Shown: positions 32,271 through 43,440 of the stretch, one piece after another
How the letters are laid out: every line of letters begins with the position of its first letter
Numbering within the stretch: position 1 is the stretch's first letter
Assembly (NCBI GenBank): GCA_950097015.1
Contig: CATNEN010000003.1
Span: 2,913,001-2,977,000 of the forward strand
DNA: 64,000 nt
DNA from: Macrostomum hystrix
Taxonomy: Eukaryota; Platyhelminthes; Macrostomidae
Direction: 5' to 3'
Notes under the pieces: generated by a model
Told to the model about the DNA's origin: nothing
Database searches by the model: none
Seen by the model: the letters and a program-made list of their open reading frames with translations, nothing else
Program-made: the position numbers and the translations under genes

Positions 32271-32471
32271 CGAGGGGTGTTTCAAAAGTAACGAGAATTT
32301 AGTCATAACTTTTTAATGGATAAACTTTTTAACTTGAAATTTTTACCCGATAATTTTGCAAATATGGACAGCACACAGCTTCAGTTGCAACCCTGTCGGT
32401 CTACATGCACCAGTGAAATCGCACATTGAAGTCCAGACCTCGAGATTAAAAATTACGATTTTTGTCTGTGG
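32271..32471. repeat. left terminal inverted repeat of the mariner
   Basis: It begins CGAGGGGTGTTTC next to a TA dinucleotide and ends TTTTTGTCTGTGG. The outer 120 bp look identical to the inverted right end. Confidence 0.93.
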
Positions 32472-32503
32472 AAAATAGTGAACAGGTGAACGTGTTTGTT
32501 GTG

Positions 32504-33637
32504 TCAAAAATCAGCGCCTTCGTCCATTTCTTCAGCGATTTCAGCACGCTCCACAAAGCTGCCATCGAGCTGGATACATTTCTCATAGCGATGCAGCAGT
32601 TTGTCGATTCCCTCCCCCCAAAAACTCGCAGGCAGCGCATGGAGAGATTCGTTGGCCGCCGCAATGACTTCCTGTCGACTGGTGAAGACGCGACCTCGCA
32701 TGGGCTTCTTCATTACTCCAAACAAGTGAAAGTCAGCAATGGCGAGGTCTGGTGAATAAGGTGGATGATTAAGCAGCCGAAAGCCGAGCTCTTCCACTTT
32801 CCTTGTGGTGGCCGCGGCGACGTGAGGGCGAGCGTTGTCCCACAAGATGAAGGGCCTGGCGCGCATGATGCGTCGCTTCTGGAGGATGACTTCACGCAGA
32901 CGAGCAACTTGATCTTGCACGTATGCAGCATTGATGGTGGCCTTGTCTGGCAGGTAGTCGACCATCAGAACCCCACAGGCCTCAAACCACATGGTGCACA
33001 TGATGTTGCGTGTCCATGCCGACTTCATTGGCTTTGTGTGCGGCTGACGGCCCCTGGGCCCCCACTGCATGGACTGCTGCTTAGTCAGTGGATTAAACAT
33101 TGGCAGTGGTGTCTCATCAATACTGATGAGAAGTCGTTTAAACTCCTGATCACCAAGTTGCTGCCACAACTGCAAGTTCTCCGTTGCACATTGAATTCGC
33201 TTTCTTTTGTGGTCCAGGGTCAACTCACGCGGCACCCACTTGGCACAGACTCTCGACCAGTTTATTTCCTTGAGGATGCGGCTCACAGAAGCAATGGAGA
33301 TGCTACAGACCTCCTCAACTTCACGCAATGTGGCAGAAGGATTGGCGCAGAGGTAATCACGGACAATCTGTTTGCTGTTGTCATCCGTTGACGTGCGGGG
33401 GCGACCTGACCTCGGCGCGTCACCACATCCTGTAGCACCCTCGCGGAACGCCTTGCAGTGAGCATAAACCCGCGCTTGCGATAGTGCCTGATCTCCAAAT
33501 GCCTGGTTCAGGTCCCGAGCGATATCGCATGGCTTCTTTCCAAGTTGAACCAGACCAGCGATAAAATGCCGTTGTCCTTCCTTTGATCCAATTTCTGAAT
33601 GATCTTTCGGTCGTTCCATAGTCTCACTTGAAAGCAC
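32504..33637 (-). CDS. mariner transposase, 377 codons, DD34D
   Basis: This cut-and-paste transposase acts on the flanking inverted repeats. Residues about 8-70 form a Mos1-type helix-turn-helix DNA-binding region, with a second around 85-125. WVPREL (134-139) matches the mariner linker motif WVPHEL. The catalytic triad is Asp174 (ISIDET), Asp267 (LWDNARPH) and Asp302 (LAIADFHLF). There are 34 residues between the last two, the mariner DD34D spacing. HPPYSPDL precedes the third Asp as in other mariners. No stop or frameshift interrupts it. The ATG at 33637 gives this length; a second ATG at residue 7 starts closer to the usual mariner N-terminus. Confidence 0.95.
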   Translation of the reverse strand: MLSSETMERPKDHSEIGSKEGQRHFIAGLVQLGKKPCDIARDLNQAFGDQALSQARVYAHCKAFREGATGCGDAPRSGRPRTSTDDNSKQIVRDYLCANPSATLREVEEVCSISIASVSRILKEINWSRVCAKWVPRELTLDHKRKRIQCATENLQLWQQLGDQEFKRLLISIDETPLPMFNPLTKQQSMQWGPRGRQPHTKPMKSAWTRNIMCTMWFEACGVLMVDYLPDKATINAAYVQDQVARLREVILQKRRIMRARPFILWDNARPHVAAATTRKVEELGFRLLNHPPYSPDLAIADFHLFGVMKKPMRGRVFTSRQEVIAAANESLHALPASFWGEGIDKLLHRYEKCIQLDGSFVERAEIAEEMDEGADF

Positions 33638-33823
33638 TTTTCAGTCAAGTCTCTCAGTCAAGCATTTGCAATTTTGAGCAGCCTATGCAGCTTAAAAAAC
33701 AAAAATTCCTAGGCAACTTTGCCCATAAACAGCAGACACCGGAGACAGTATCAGAAGCAGCTGAGTGCATCAGCAGCATCATTAGCAGTTTTCAAGTTCT
33801 AAGCAAGTTCTCAGGTAAATAGA

Positions 33824-34024
33824 CCACAGACAAAAATCGTAATTTTTAATCTCGAGGTCTGGACTTTAATGTGAGATTTCACTAGTGCATGTAGAGCGAT
33901 AGAGTTGCAACTGAAGCTGTGTGCTGTCCATATTTGCAAAATTATCGGGTAAAAATTTCAAGTTAAAAAGTTTATCCATTAAAAAGTTATGACTAAATTC
34001 TCGTTACTTTTGAAACACCCCTCG
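33824..34024. repeat. right terminal inverted repeat of the mariner
   Basis: The inverted counterpart of 32271-32471, ending TTTGAAACACCCCTCG before the TA target duplicate. Confidence 0.93.
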
Positions 34025-34059
34025 TATATTATCTAACTCTGGTCTCTATTATCTAGTCA

Positions 34060-34735
34060 CTGTAGTAACTATCATCTACTCTCTCTCTTTTTCTCTCATC
34101 CGCTCTCTCTAGCCTCAATAATCTACTCTCTCGTGTCTCACATCTAATCTTTCTTGTCTCTCTCATCTACTCTCTCTGGTCTCTCTTATCTACACTCTCT
34201 GGTCTCTCTTTTCTACTCTCTCCTGTCTCTCTCATCTACACTTTCTCGTGTCTCACATCTACTCTCTCTTGTCTCTCTCATCTACTCTCTCTTGTCTCTC
34301 TCATCTACTCTCTCTGGTCTCTCTCATCTACTCTCTCGGGTCTCTCTCATCTACTCTCTCTGGTCTCTCTTATTTACTCTACCTGGTCTCTCTTATCTAC
34401 TCTACCTGCTCTCTCTTATCTACTCTCTCTTGTCTCTCTCATCTACTCTCTCTGGTCTCTCTCGTGTCTCTCATATGCTCTGTCGTCTTTCTTATCCACT
34501 CTCGCGTTTTTCTCATCTACTCTCTCGTATCTCTCATTAACTCTCTTGTGTCATTCATCAACTCTCTCGTGTCTCACATCTACTCTATCCTGTCTCTCTC
34601 ATCTACTCTACCTGGTCTCTCTTATCTACTCTCTCTGGTCTCTCACATCCACTCTCACTGGTCTCTCTCGTGTCTCTTATATACTCTGTCGTCTTTATTA
34701 TCTACTCTCGTGTTTCTTATCTAATCTTTATACAT
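34060..34735. repeat. CT-rich minisatellite, about 23-bp unit
   Basis: Roughly 28 units share TCTCTCATCTACTCTCTC followed by TGGTC, TTGTC or GTGTC. The pyrimidine-only strand is plus. The Ser/Leu-rich open frames through it are not genes. Confidence 0.93.
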
Positions 34736-35093
34736 GTTTATAAATCTACATTGTCACTAACTTAACTAAACTTCTCAAAAATCCCACAAAAAAATTATCA
34801 GAAAGATAATTTAGCTGGCAAGTCGCCCAGCTATATCATCAACTGCTGGTTGGCCAAATTTTACTGAATAAGCGCACCAACTACTCCTCGTATTTACACT
34901 GAACAAAATAACGAGAAAGCTACAATAATGAGTTGTAAAATTTAATAACAAAATGCGCAGGTAACTGACTACAGATAAATAGAAAAATTTAAATAAAGAA
35001 GCTATAAAAATGAGTGCACGGGGCTGTTGGACTGTTAAGAGTTGGGGTGGAATAATTTGGAGGACAAATAATCTGTACATTCAGGTGTTGACA
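34736..35093. other. short AT-rich spacer, no gene seen
   Basis: Unique AT-rich sequence between two arrays. A minus-strand open frame of about 89 codons has no support. Confidence 0.4.
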
Positions 35094-36890
35094 CTTTCTA
35101 TTATAGGAAACTGCCGAGTTTCATTATAGGAAACTGCCGAGTTTTATTATAGGAAACTGCCGAGTTTTATTATTATAGGAAACTGCCTAGTTTCATCATT
35201 ACAGGAAACTGCCGAGTTTCGTCATTACAGGAAACTGCCGAGTTTCGTCATTATAGGAAACTGCCGAGTTTTATTATTATAGGAAACTGCCGAGTTTCAT
35301 TATAGGAAACTGCCGAGTTTCATAATAGGAAACTGCCGAGTTTTATTATAGAAAACTGCCGAGTTTCATTATTATAGGAAACTGCCGAGTTTCATTATTA
35401 TAGGAAACTGCCGAGTTTCATTATAGGAAACTGCCGAGTTTCATAATAGGAAACTGCCGAGTTTTATTATTATAGGAAACTGCCGAGTTTCATTATAGGA
35501 AACTGCCGAGTTTCATTATAGGAAACTGCCGAGTTTCATTATAGAAAACTGCCGAGTTTCATTATTATAGGAAACTGCCGATTTTCATAATAGGAAACTG
35601 CCGAGTTTCATAAAAGGAAACTGCCGAGTTTCATTATAGGAAACTGCCGAGTTTCATTATTATAGGAAACTGCCGAGTTTCATTATAGGAAACTGCCGAG
35701 TTTCATTATAGGAAACTGCCGAGTTTCATTATAGGAAACTGCCGAGTTTCATTATTATAGGAAACTGCCGAGTTTCATAATAGGAAACTGCCGAGTTTCA
35801 TAAAAGGAAACTGCCGAGTTTCATTATAGGAAACTGCCGAGTTTCATTATAGGAAACTGCCGAGTTTCATTATAGGAAACTGCCGAGTTTCATTATAGAA
35901 AACTGCCGAGTTTCATTATTATAGGAAACTGCCGATTTTCATAATAGGAAACTGCCGAGTTTCATAAAAGGAAACTGCCGAGTTTCATTATAGGAAACTG
36001 CCGAGTTTCATTATTATAGGAAACTGCCGAGTTTCATTATAGGAAACTGCCGAGTTTCATTATAGGAAACTGCCGAGTTTCATTATAGGAAACTGCCGAG
36101 TTTCATTATTATAGGAAACTGCCGAGTTTCATTATAGGAAACTGCCGAGTTTCATAATAGGAAACTGCCGAGTTTCATTATAGGAAACTGCCGAGTTTCA
36201 TTATTATAGGAAACTGCCGATTTTCATAATAGGAAACTGCCGAGTTTCATAAAAGGAAACTGCCGAGTTTCATTATAGGAAACTGCCGAGTTTCATTATT
36301 ATAGGAAACTGCCGAGTTTCATTATAGGAAACTGCCGAGTTTCATTATAGGAAACTGCCGAGTTTCATTATAGGAAACTGCCGAGTTTCATTATTATAGG
36401 AAACTGCCGAGTTTCATTATAGAAAACTGCCGAGTTTCATAATAGGAAACTGCCGAGTTTCATTATAGGAAACTGCCGAGTTTCATAATAGGAAACTGCC
36501 GAGTTTCATTATAGGAAACTGCTGAGTTTCATTATAGGAAACTGCCGAGTTTTATTATTATAGGAAACTGCCGAGTTTCATTATAGGAAACTGCCGAGTT
36601 TCATTATAGGAAACTGCCGAGTTTTATTATTATAGGAAACTGCCGAGTTTCATTATAGGAAACTGCCGAGTTTCATTATAGGAAACTGCCGAGTTTTATT
36701 ATTATAGGAAACTGCCGAGTTTCATTATAGGAAACTGCCGAGTTTCATTATAGGAAACTGCCGAGTTTCATTGTAGGAAACTGCCGAGTTTAATTATAGG
36801 AAACTGCTGAGTTTCATTAAAGGAAACTGCCGAGTTTCATTATTATAGGAAACTGCCAAGTTTCGTCATTATAGGAAACTGCCGAGTTTG
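35094..36890. repeat. 20-26-bp satellite with GAAACTGCCGAGTTTCA core
   Basis: About 78 units alternate a constant block (AGGAAACTGCCGAGTTTCAT) with a length-variable spacer (TATTATA, TATTATTATA, AATA, AAAA). Blocks of several units recur, for example around 35580 and 35930. The core contains the near-palindrome GAAACTGCCGAGTTTC. Confidence 0.96.
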
Positions 36891-37259
36891 ATAGATATAT
36901 TACACATTTAAAGTATAAATCTGTATAATCGATATCACACATTGAATTACAGAACTTTAAATGCAAAATTCTACTTAGGAATAGGTCGTTTTCTAGGAAA
37001 GCACCTTTTAAGTAATGTTTGTTTTTACAAAAATATACTTAAGACACCGGTCATGCTACTTTAAGTAAGCTGGAAGAGATAAATATGGTCAGAATTTGGA
37101 GAGAGGAAGTTAAATCTGTGTTACAAATTGAGAATAATTATTATTAAATTGTGTGATTATATTAAACCGAATCAGCTGTCATGAAATCTAACAAAAACTT
37201 GTGCACTAAATAAAAAAGAAATATGAATAACTGCTGATGCAGGACAAACTATGTTAAGT
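36891..37259. other. AT-rich stretch, likely 3' flank of the unknown minus-strand gene
   Basis: No open frame of note. It lies directly past the stop codon at 37260-37262 of the four-exon model. Confidence 0.4.
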
Positions 37260-39729
37260 CTAGGAACTGCTACCAATAGATGTCATGCTGACATCAGCTG
37301 TGTCATCGCAAATATCTGCTGTTGATAATCTTCCAAATAAATGGTGAGAATTATTAGTTGCGCAATACTTCGGGGCGTCTCCGATTGGACAGGAATTTGA
37401 TTGGACGATATTGGTGGGCTCGGTAACTTGGTAGACAGAATCTTCACCATTGGTCAGCGTCGATGGCTGGGTCGCGCTGAATATGAAATTAAATGATATA
37501 ATTAATTTTATAATAACAACTCTAGATGGTATATTTTGGGTTTAAAAAGACGCTTATGATAAGGATTTATCGATAGCTTGGGTCCTTAATCCGAAGTAAT
37601 TTTTTCCTTGTGAAAAAAAGGATAAATTTCCTTGTGGGAAAAATCAGAAGTTTACAATATAAAACAACTGAGTTTCGAACGGAAACAGTCGAGTTTCTCA
37701 ATGTTCTGACAGAAAACAGCCGATTCTTTAATGGAAACAGCCGAATTTCAAATAGAAACGGCCGAATATCAAACAGAAACAGCCGAGTTTCAAATAGAAA
37801 CAGCCGAATATCAAACGGAAACAGCCGATTTTCAAATAGAAACAGCCGAGTTTCAAATAGAAACAGCCGAGTGTCAAATAGAAACAGTAAATTTTCAAAC
37901 GGAAACAGCCGAGTATCAAATAGAAACAGCCGAGTATCAAATAGAAACAGCCGAGCATCAAACAGAAACAGCCGAGTATCAAATAGAAACAGCCGAGCAT
38001 CAAACAGAAACAGCCGAGTATCAAATAGAAACAGCCGAGCATCAAACAGAAACAGCCGAGTATCAAAAAGAAACAGCCGAGTATCAAAAAGAAACAGCCG
38101 AGCATCAAACAGAAACAGCCGAGTATCAAAAAGAAACTGCCGAGTTTCAAATAGAAACAGCCGAATATCAAACGGAAACAGCCGAGTTTCAAATAGAAAC
38201 AGCCGAATATCAAACAGAAACAGCCGAGTTTCAAATAAAAACAGCCGAATATCAAACAGAAACAGCCGAGTTTCAAATAGAAACAGCCGAATATCAAACG
38301 GAAACAGCCGAGCGAATCATCACGGTAGGGAAGCTGCCCAGTAAATACACAAACTCACCCAGTTGTCTCTCTAATAGTCTCCATTGGCTTGAATTCAACC
38401 AGCAGGCGCGGACGCGACGGAGGCGGCTGCCTTCGCCGAGGGCTGTGCGGATTTGGCGACACCCGCAGGTCGGAGTGTCGACAGCTCGATGGCACAACGG
38501 AGGTCAGGTTGAACAGGCTGGGAATTGATAGCTGAGTCTGGGTGCCGGCTGCGGAATGGAGTGGGATAATGGTGATTAGTATGAGCACACATGGGGCTGA
38601 CTGTCAGAGCGATCAAAGCGTTTGCCTCTTGCACCAAGGTCCCTGAGCTCGATTCCGCGGCGAGGCCACATTCATTTGGGCGCAGCCGCGGAGACAAAGC
38701 TTGTCGTGCAATTTACGCCCTTGAGGGCCAACCTCCAAGGCACAGTGAGAGTGTACACTGCCTGACGATGAGAAAGTCAGGGCAGATGTACACACCTGTG
38801 TGAGCGTATGCCTGCGTACAGTATCTGTGTGCGTGTGTGCTCAGGAGTCAGCGAAATGGGCAGAATTGCCTCCTCACTGGCTGCGGGTCTAGTGTCACCA
38901 AATGATGTGCCTTCGTCCACAGCCCTCCTGCAATTATTATTATAATTATGAGCACACTTTGAGCAGTTTTTCACAGAAAAACATTTGCCCGTTAAATACC
39001 ATTCCATTTCTCCGCTAAGGGTCTGAGCTGTCCCTCGGCCCAGATTAATTCAACAGGCTGCAAGCACCGGCGGCGGCGTTTCAATATGGGCGAAGAGGAG
39101 GCTGAATGCGAGTCGAGTGAAGTCGCTTCCTCAACATCGCGAATTGGGCTGGTCGAGTTTGCGTACAGTTTTCGCCTTGACGAAAGAAAATAAATAAACG
39201 TCGTTGTTTATAGTCTCCGTTTCTTAAACAACCCTTAAAATCTTTTTTGGTAACTACGTTACTTTAGCAGTAACAACGTTACTTTAGCAGTTACTACGTT
39301 AATTTAGCAGTAACTACGTTACTTTTGTACGTTACTTTAGCAGTAACTACGTTACTTTAGCAGTAACTACGTTACTTTAGCAGTAACTACGTTACTTTTG
39401 CAGTAACTACGTTACTTTTGCAGTAACTACGTTACTTTTGCAGTAACTACGTTACTTTTGCAGCAACTACGTTACTTTAGCAATAACTAAGGTACTTTAG
39501 CAGTAACTACGTCACTTTAGCAGTTACAACGGTACTTTAGCAGTAACTAGGTTACTTTAGCAGTAACTACGTTACTTTAGCAGTAACTACGTTACTTTAG
39601 CAATAACTACAGTACTTTAGCAGTAACTACGTCACTAAAGTTTATTGAACAGTAAAAAAACGTTACTTCAAAAGTAACTAGCGTTACTTACCGAAGCACC
39701 ATTCGATCTCTATTAACCGAACTACTCAT
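37260..39729 (-). CDS. unrecognised four-exon gene, 206 aa, low-complexity basic/Ser-Pro-rich protein
   Basis: I do not recognise the family. Minus-strand exons read 39729-39692, 39175-39000, 38548-38359 and 37476-37260. They start with ATG, have GT/AG at every junction, agree in phase (2, 1, 2) and close at TAG after 621 nt. The protein has an N-terminal basic segment, SSSPILKRRRR in exon 2 (a possible nuclear localisation signal), a proline- and arginine-rich stretch in exon 3 (NPHSPRRRQPPPSRPRLL), and an acidic, Asp/Thr/Ser-rich C-terminus ending IGSSS. No signal peptide or membrane segment is visible. Exon 2 uses the weaker donor GTATTT; the other donors are good. Each intron holds a repeat (20-bp array, SINE, 21-bp array), the same pattern as in the certain genes nearby. 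A TATAAAA lies one base upstream of the ATG. It could still be chance or a pseudogene. Confidence 0.5.
37665..38318. repeat. 21-bp array in intron 3 of the unknown gene
   Basis: About 31 copies of GAAACAGCCGAGTATCAAAT or GAAACAGCCGAATATCAAAC, 21 bp apart. Because 21 is divisible by three, several frames stay open and give repetitive peptides (TAEYQIE, SRVSNRN). I treat these as by-products. Confidence 0.95.
38591..38946 (+). mobile_element. SINE family A, copy 3, with 11-bp target-site duplication
   Basis: TATGAGCACAC flanks it at 38580-38590 and 38947-38957. The head has a decayed A-box (GACTGTCAGAGCGATC) and a good B-box (GAGCTCGATTCC). The full body and an ATTATTATTATAA tail follow. It lies in intron 2 of the unknown minus-strand gene. 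Confidence 0.92.
39240..39640. repeat. 20-bp array in intron 1 of the unknown gene
   Basis: About 19 copies of CAGTAACTACGTTACTTTAG. Each unit contains GTAAC and GTTAC three bases apart, so single strands can form a small hairpin in every unit. Confidence 0.95.
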
Positions 39730-40190
39730 TTTTATAGCTCCTTAACGGAGGCCTTAGGTGTTTGCAGGTTTCATGCTGAAAAAAAGCAGAGCAAATTAAC
39801 CTTCAATAGACAATACAAACTGAAACAATTTTTCTTTGTTAAAAACAATGCAAAATTTCTACGAAATCTGTAGAAAAAAAGAGACCGCAGAAAATTTGCA
39901 AGTCAAATCATGTCACCTATCACAGATATGAACTAACTATACCACGTTCTTACCATGTAACTTGACATAACAAGAAATTTGCAATTCTAATTACACGCTA
40001 AGCCCTTTGTGTGCACTGCACAACTTGGCCTTCAGTAGCTAGGCGAAAAAACCGCAATGCCATTCTAGCTAAGAAAACATGCTGGGGTGAAGTTTTTCTA
40101 ACTTTGATGTCAGAAGCAAATTGTTTCCTAATTTCTGAAATTAGTAGATAAATGGACGAGAAAAGCAACAAGACAGGCAGGACTGATGGA
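39730..40190. other. unique AT-rich stretch upstream of the unknown gene
   Basis: No exon was recognised. On the minus strand this would be promoter or 5' flank of the four-exon gene. Confidence 0.4.
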
Positions 40191-42040
40191 CAGGTAGGCA
40201 GGTAGATTGAAGGGATAAACAGGCAGGTAGATAGAAGGTATAAACATGTAGGTAGATAGACGGGATAAACAGGCCGGTAGATAGATGGAAAAACAGGCAG
40301 GTAGATAGATGGATAAACAGGCAGGTAGATAGATGGATAAGCAGGCAGGTAGATAGATGGATGAACAGGCAGGTAGATAGATGGATAAACAGGCAGGTAG
40401 ATAGACGGATAAACAGGCAGGTAGATAGATGGATAAGCAGGCAGGTAGAGAGATGGATAAACAGGCAGGTAGATAGACGGATAAACAGGCAGGTAGATAG
40501 ACGGATAAACAGGCAGGTAGATAGACGGATAAACAGGCAGGTAGATAGAAGGTATAAACATGTAGGTAGATAGACGGGATAAACAGGCCGGTAGATAGAT
40601 GGATAAACAGGCAGGTAGATAGATGGATAAACAGGCAGATAGATAGTAGGATAAACAGGCAGGTAGATAGATGGATAAACAGGCAGATAGATAGTAGGAT
40701 AAACAGGCAGGTAGATAGATGGATAAACAGGCAGGTAGATAGATGGATAAACAGGCAGGTAGATAGACGGGATAAACAGGCCGGTAGATAGATGGATAAA
40801 CAGGCAGGTAGATAGATGGATAAACAGGCAGATAGATAGTAGGATAAACAGGCAGGTAGATAGACGGATAAACAGGCAGGTAGATAGATGGATAAACAGG
40901 CAGGTAGATAGATGGATAAACAGGCAGGTAGATAGACGGATAAACAGGCAGGTAGATAGATGGATAAACAGGCAGGTAGATAGACGGATAAACAGGCAGG
41001 TAGATAGATGGATAAACAGGCAGGTAGAGAGATGGATAAACAGGCAGGTAGATAGATGGATAACAGGCAGGTAGATAGATGGATAAACAGGCAGGTAGAT
41101 AGATGGATAAACAGGCAGGTAGATAGATGGATAAACAGGCAGATAGATAGTAGGATAAACAGGCAGGTAGATAGATGGATAAACAGGCAGGTAGAGAGAT
41201 GGATAAACAGGCAGGTAGATAGATGGGATAAACAGGCAGGTAGATAGATGGATAAACAGGCAGATAGATAGTAGGATAAACAGGCAGGTAGATAGATGGA
41301 TAAACAGGCAGATAGATAGTAGGATAAACAGGCAGGTAGATAGATGGATAAACAGGCAGGTAGATAGATGGATAAACAGGCAGGTAGATAGACGGGATAA
41401 ACAGGCCGGTAGATAGATGGATAAACAGGCAGGTAGATAGATGGATAAACAGGCAGATAGATAGTAGGATAAACAGGCAGGTAGATAGACGGATAAACAG
41501 GCAGGTAGAGAGATGGATAAACAGGCAGGTAGATAGACGGATAAACAGGCAGGTAGATAGATGGATAAACAGGCAGGTAGATAGATGGATAAACAGGCAG
41601 GTAGAGAGATGGATAAACAGGCAGGTAGAGAGATGGATAAACAGGCAGGTAGATAGACGGATAAACAGGCAGGTAGATAGATGGATAAACAGGCAGGTAG
41701 ATAGACGGATAAACAGGCAGGTAGATAGATGGATAAACAGGCAGGTAGATAGATGGATAAACAGGCAGGTAGAGAGATGGATAAACAGGCAGGTAGATAG
41801 ACGGATAAACAGGCAGGTAGATAGATGGATAAACAGGCAGGTAGATAGACGGATAAACAGGCAGGTAGATAGATGGATAAACAGGCAGGTAGATAGATGC
41901 ATAAACAGGCAGGTAGATAGATGGATAAACAGGCAGGTAGATAGACGGATAAACAGGCAGGTAGATAGATGGATAAACAGGCAGGTAGATAGACGGATAA
42001 ACAGGCAGGTAGATAGACGGATAAACAGGAAGTTAGTTAG
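40191..42040. repeat. 24-bp satellite array, about 77 units
   Basis: Units read CAGGTAGATAGATGGATAAA plus CAGG, with ATGG, ACGG and AGAGAGATGG variants recurring in blocks. The period is divisible by three, which leaves a spurious 706-codon frame open on the minus strand. Most units contain AGATAG, a GATA-type motif. Confidence 0.97.
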
Positions 42041-43285
42041 ACAGAAGCGCACAGGAAGACAAGCAGACATTTTAAGAGACTGAGTAGACAAACAGGCAAG
42101 TAGATAATGAACTAGCACAGATTTCTAAAATCCCAAAATAACACAAACCCGATTTCTAAACTTGAAATCAGTAAATAAGACAAAAAATAAATCAGCACAC
42201 AAAACCCTCACGAAACAAAACTGAAGGAATTATATTTATTTATTAAATTTTGTCTTACAAAGATAGTGAAACAAAAAAGCGCTTTCATACATCGGGTCTA
42301 GCTTGTGCGGCTATATCATTGCTACTTTTAGAGAGGCTAAGATGAAGTAATAATGTCTGTTCTGTTCATTGTCTGCAGACACATGCCGACATTTAGCAGG
42401 ATGGAGTGAATTACAATTAGGAATTAGTAGGAACTAATAGTGTGTGCAGACAAAACAATTTTACAGTGATTGTTCGAACACAAAAAATAATTAAAGAACT
42501 TTCACGAAACTTTAAATCAAATCAATGTCAACTATTCTGTCTTAGACACACATCAGTGTATGGAAAAACATTGTTGAAATGTTAATCACATCTTTTAATT
42601 GACTAAAGAAGCAACTAATTAAAGACAAACATCCTGCTTGACGTAAGCAATTAGAACACAAATATAGAAATAGTTAATTAAGGTAGGCACACGGAGAGAA
42701 GATCGAGGCAGCAAAAGCAGAAGAAAACTTGAGAGCGCTTTAAAAACAGGCCCAAAAAATCAAACGCCTTTGGAAGGAATTGACAGCAATAGAGGCCGAA
42801 AATAATAAGGAATCTCAGCAGCCCTTGTCTTGATTTCTTATGTTGCTAGGTTAATAAGAAACACAAAACCACTTATGGAATGCATGTTGGGGGGCCGATA
42901 TTGCATGAGTTTAAACAAAAATGATACGAAAGTCTACTTGGAGAGTCTAGAGAACGTCAAATTTAAAGCATAAAATTGATGGGCCTTAATGAGTGTTCTG
43001 CTAGAGAGAGAATGTGACACTTGTTTTATTTTATTTTTACATTGTACAACTGCAACAATACTTCAATATCAAAAAGCGAAAAGACGACAGCTATAATTTG
43101 CTAGTACGGAATAAAAAATATGAAAAAGTTTTATTAAACAGAAAGCACCATGTCTGTTTACTATTATACACTTGGTCAACACAGCAACACTTACTCCTAG
43201 TAGTTAATATATTTATATCAGACAAATATTTTATTATCCTGCTACATTTTAGGATTTATTTGAGCCGGGAGTCACCATTGGATAA
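42041..43285. other. AT-rich intergenic stretch, no gene seen
   Basis: No splice-supported open frame and no repeat period noticed. Confidence 0.5.
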
Positions 43286-43440
43286 CATAGCTATCACGTT
43301 GCAAAAATAAGCCAATGAGCGTTATTGCCGCGCCAGTGAAGCCTTTGTTGCTATTTTTAGCAACCAATTAAAACTAGGCTTGTCGCGCCGCTCGCGCGTG
43401 GAATGCACTTGTATAAAGCGTCATTTTGCTATTTTTAGCT
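43286..43440 (+). promoter_or_regulatory. promoter-like segment with CCAAT boxes, TATA and MEF2-type sites
   Basis: The segment holds AGCCAATGAGCG near 43300, two copies of CTATTTTTAG (43351-43360 and 43429-43438), which match the MEF2 consensus, and GTATAAAGCG near 43411. It is GC-richer than its surroundings. No gene starts clearly downstream on the plus strand, so the role is open. Confidence 0.25.

Larger units (their letters stand above)
32271..34024 (-). mobile_element. mariner-type DNA transposon with 201-bp terminal inverted repeats
   Basis: The 1754-bp element is flanked by TA at 32269-32270 and 34025-34026. Its ends are inverted copies (32271-32471 and 33824-34024), starting CGAGGGGTGTTTCAAAAGTA. 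By my reading they differ at about six of 201 positions, all in the inner half. It holds one uninterrupted transposase frame, so it may be autonomous or recently so. Confidence 0.95.

Noticed and set aside
32765-33391. 208-codon frame opposite the transposase
   Set aside because: Antisense shadow of the mariner transposase gene.
37610-38528. Plus-strand frames of 244 and 265 codons (SRVSNRN, TAEYQIE)
   Set aside because: Translation of the 21-bp array; the minus-strand exon model explains the non-repeat flank better.
39998-42118. 706-codon minus-strand open frame (FIHLSTCL repeats)
   Set aside because: It is the translation of a 24-bp satellite; the period is divisible by three, so frames stay open. 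No non-repeat domain or splice support.
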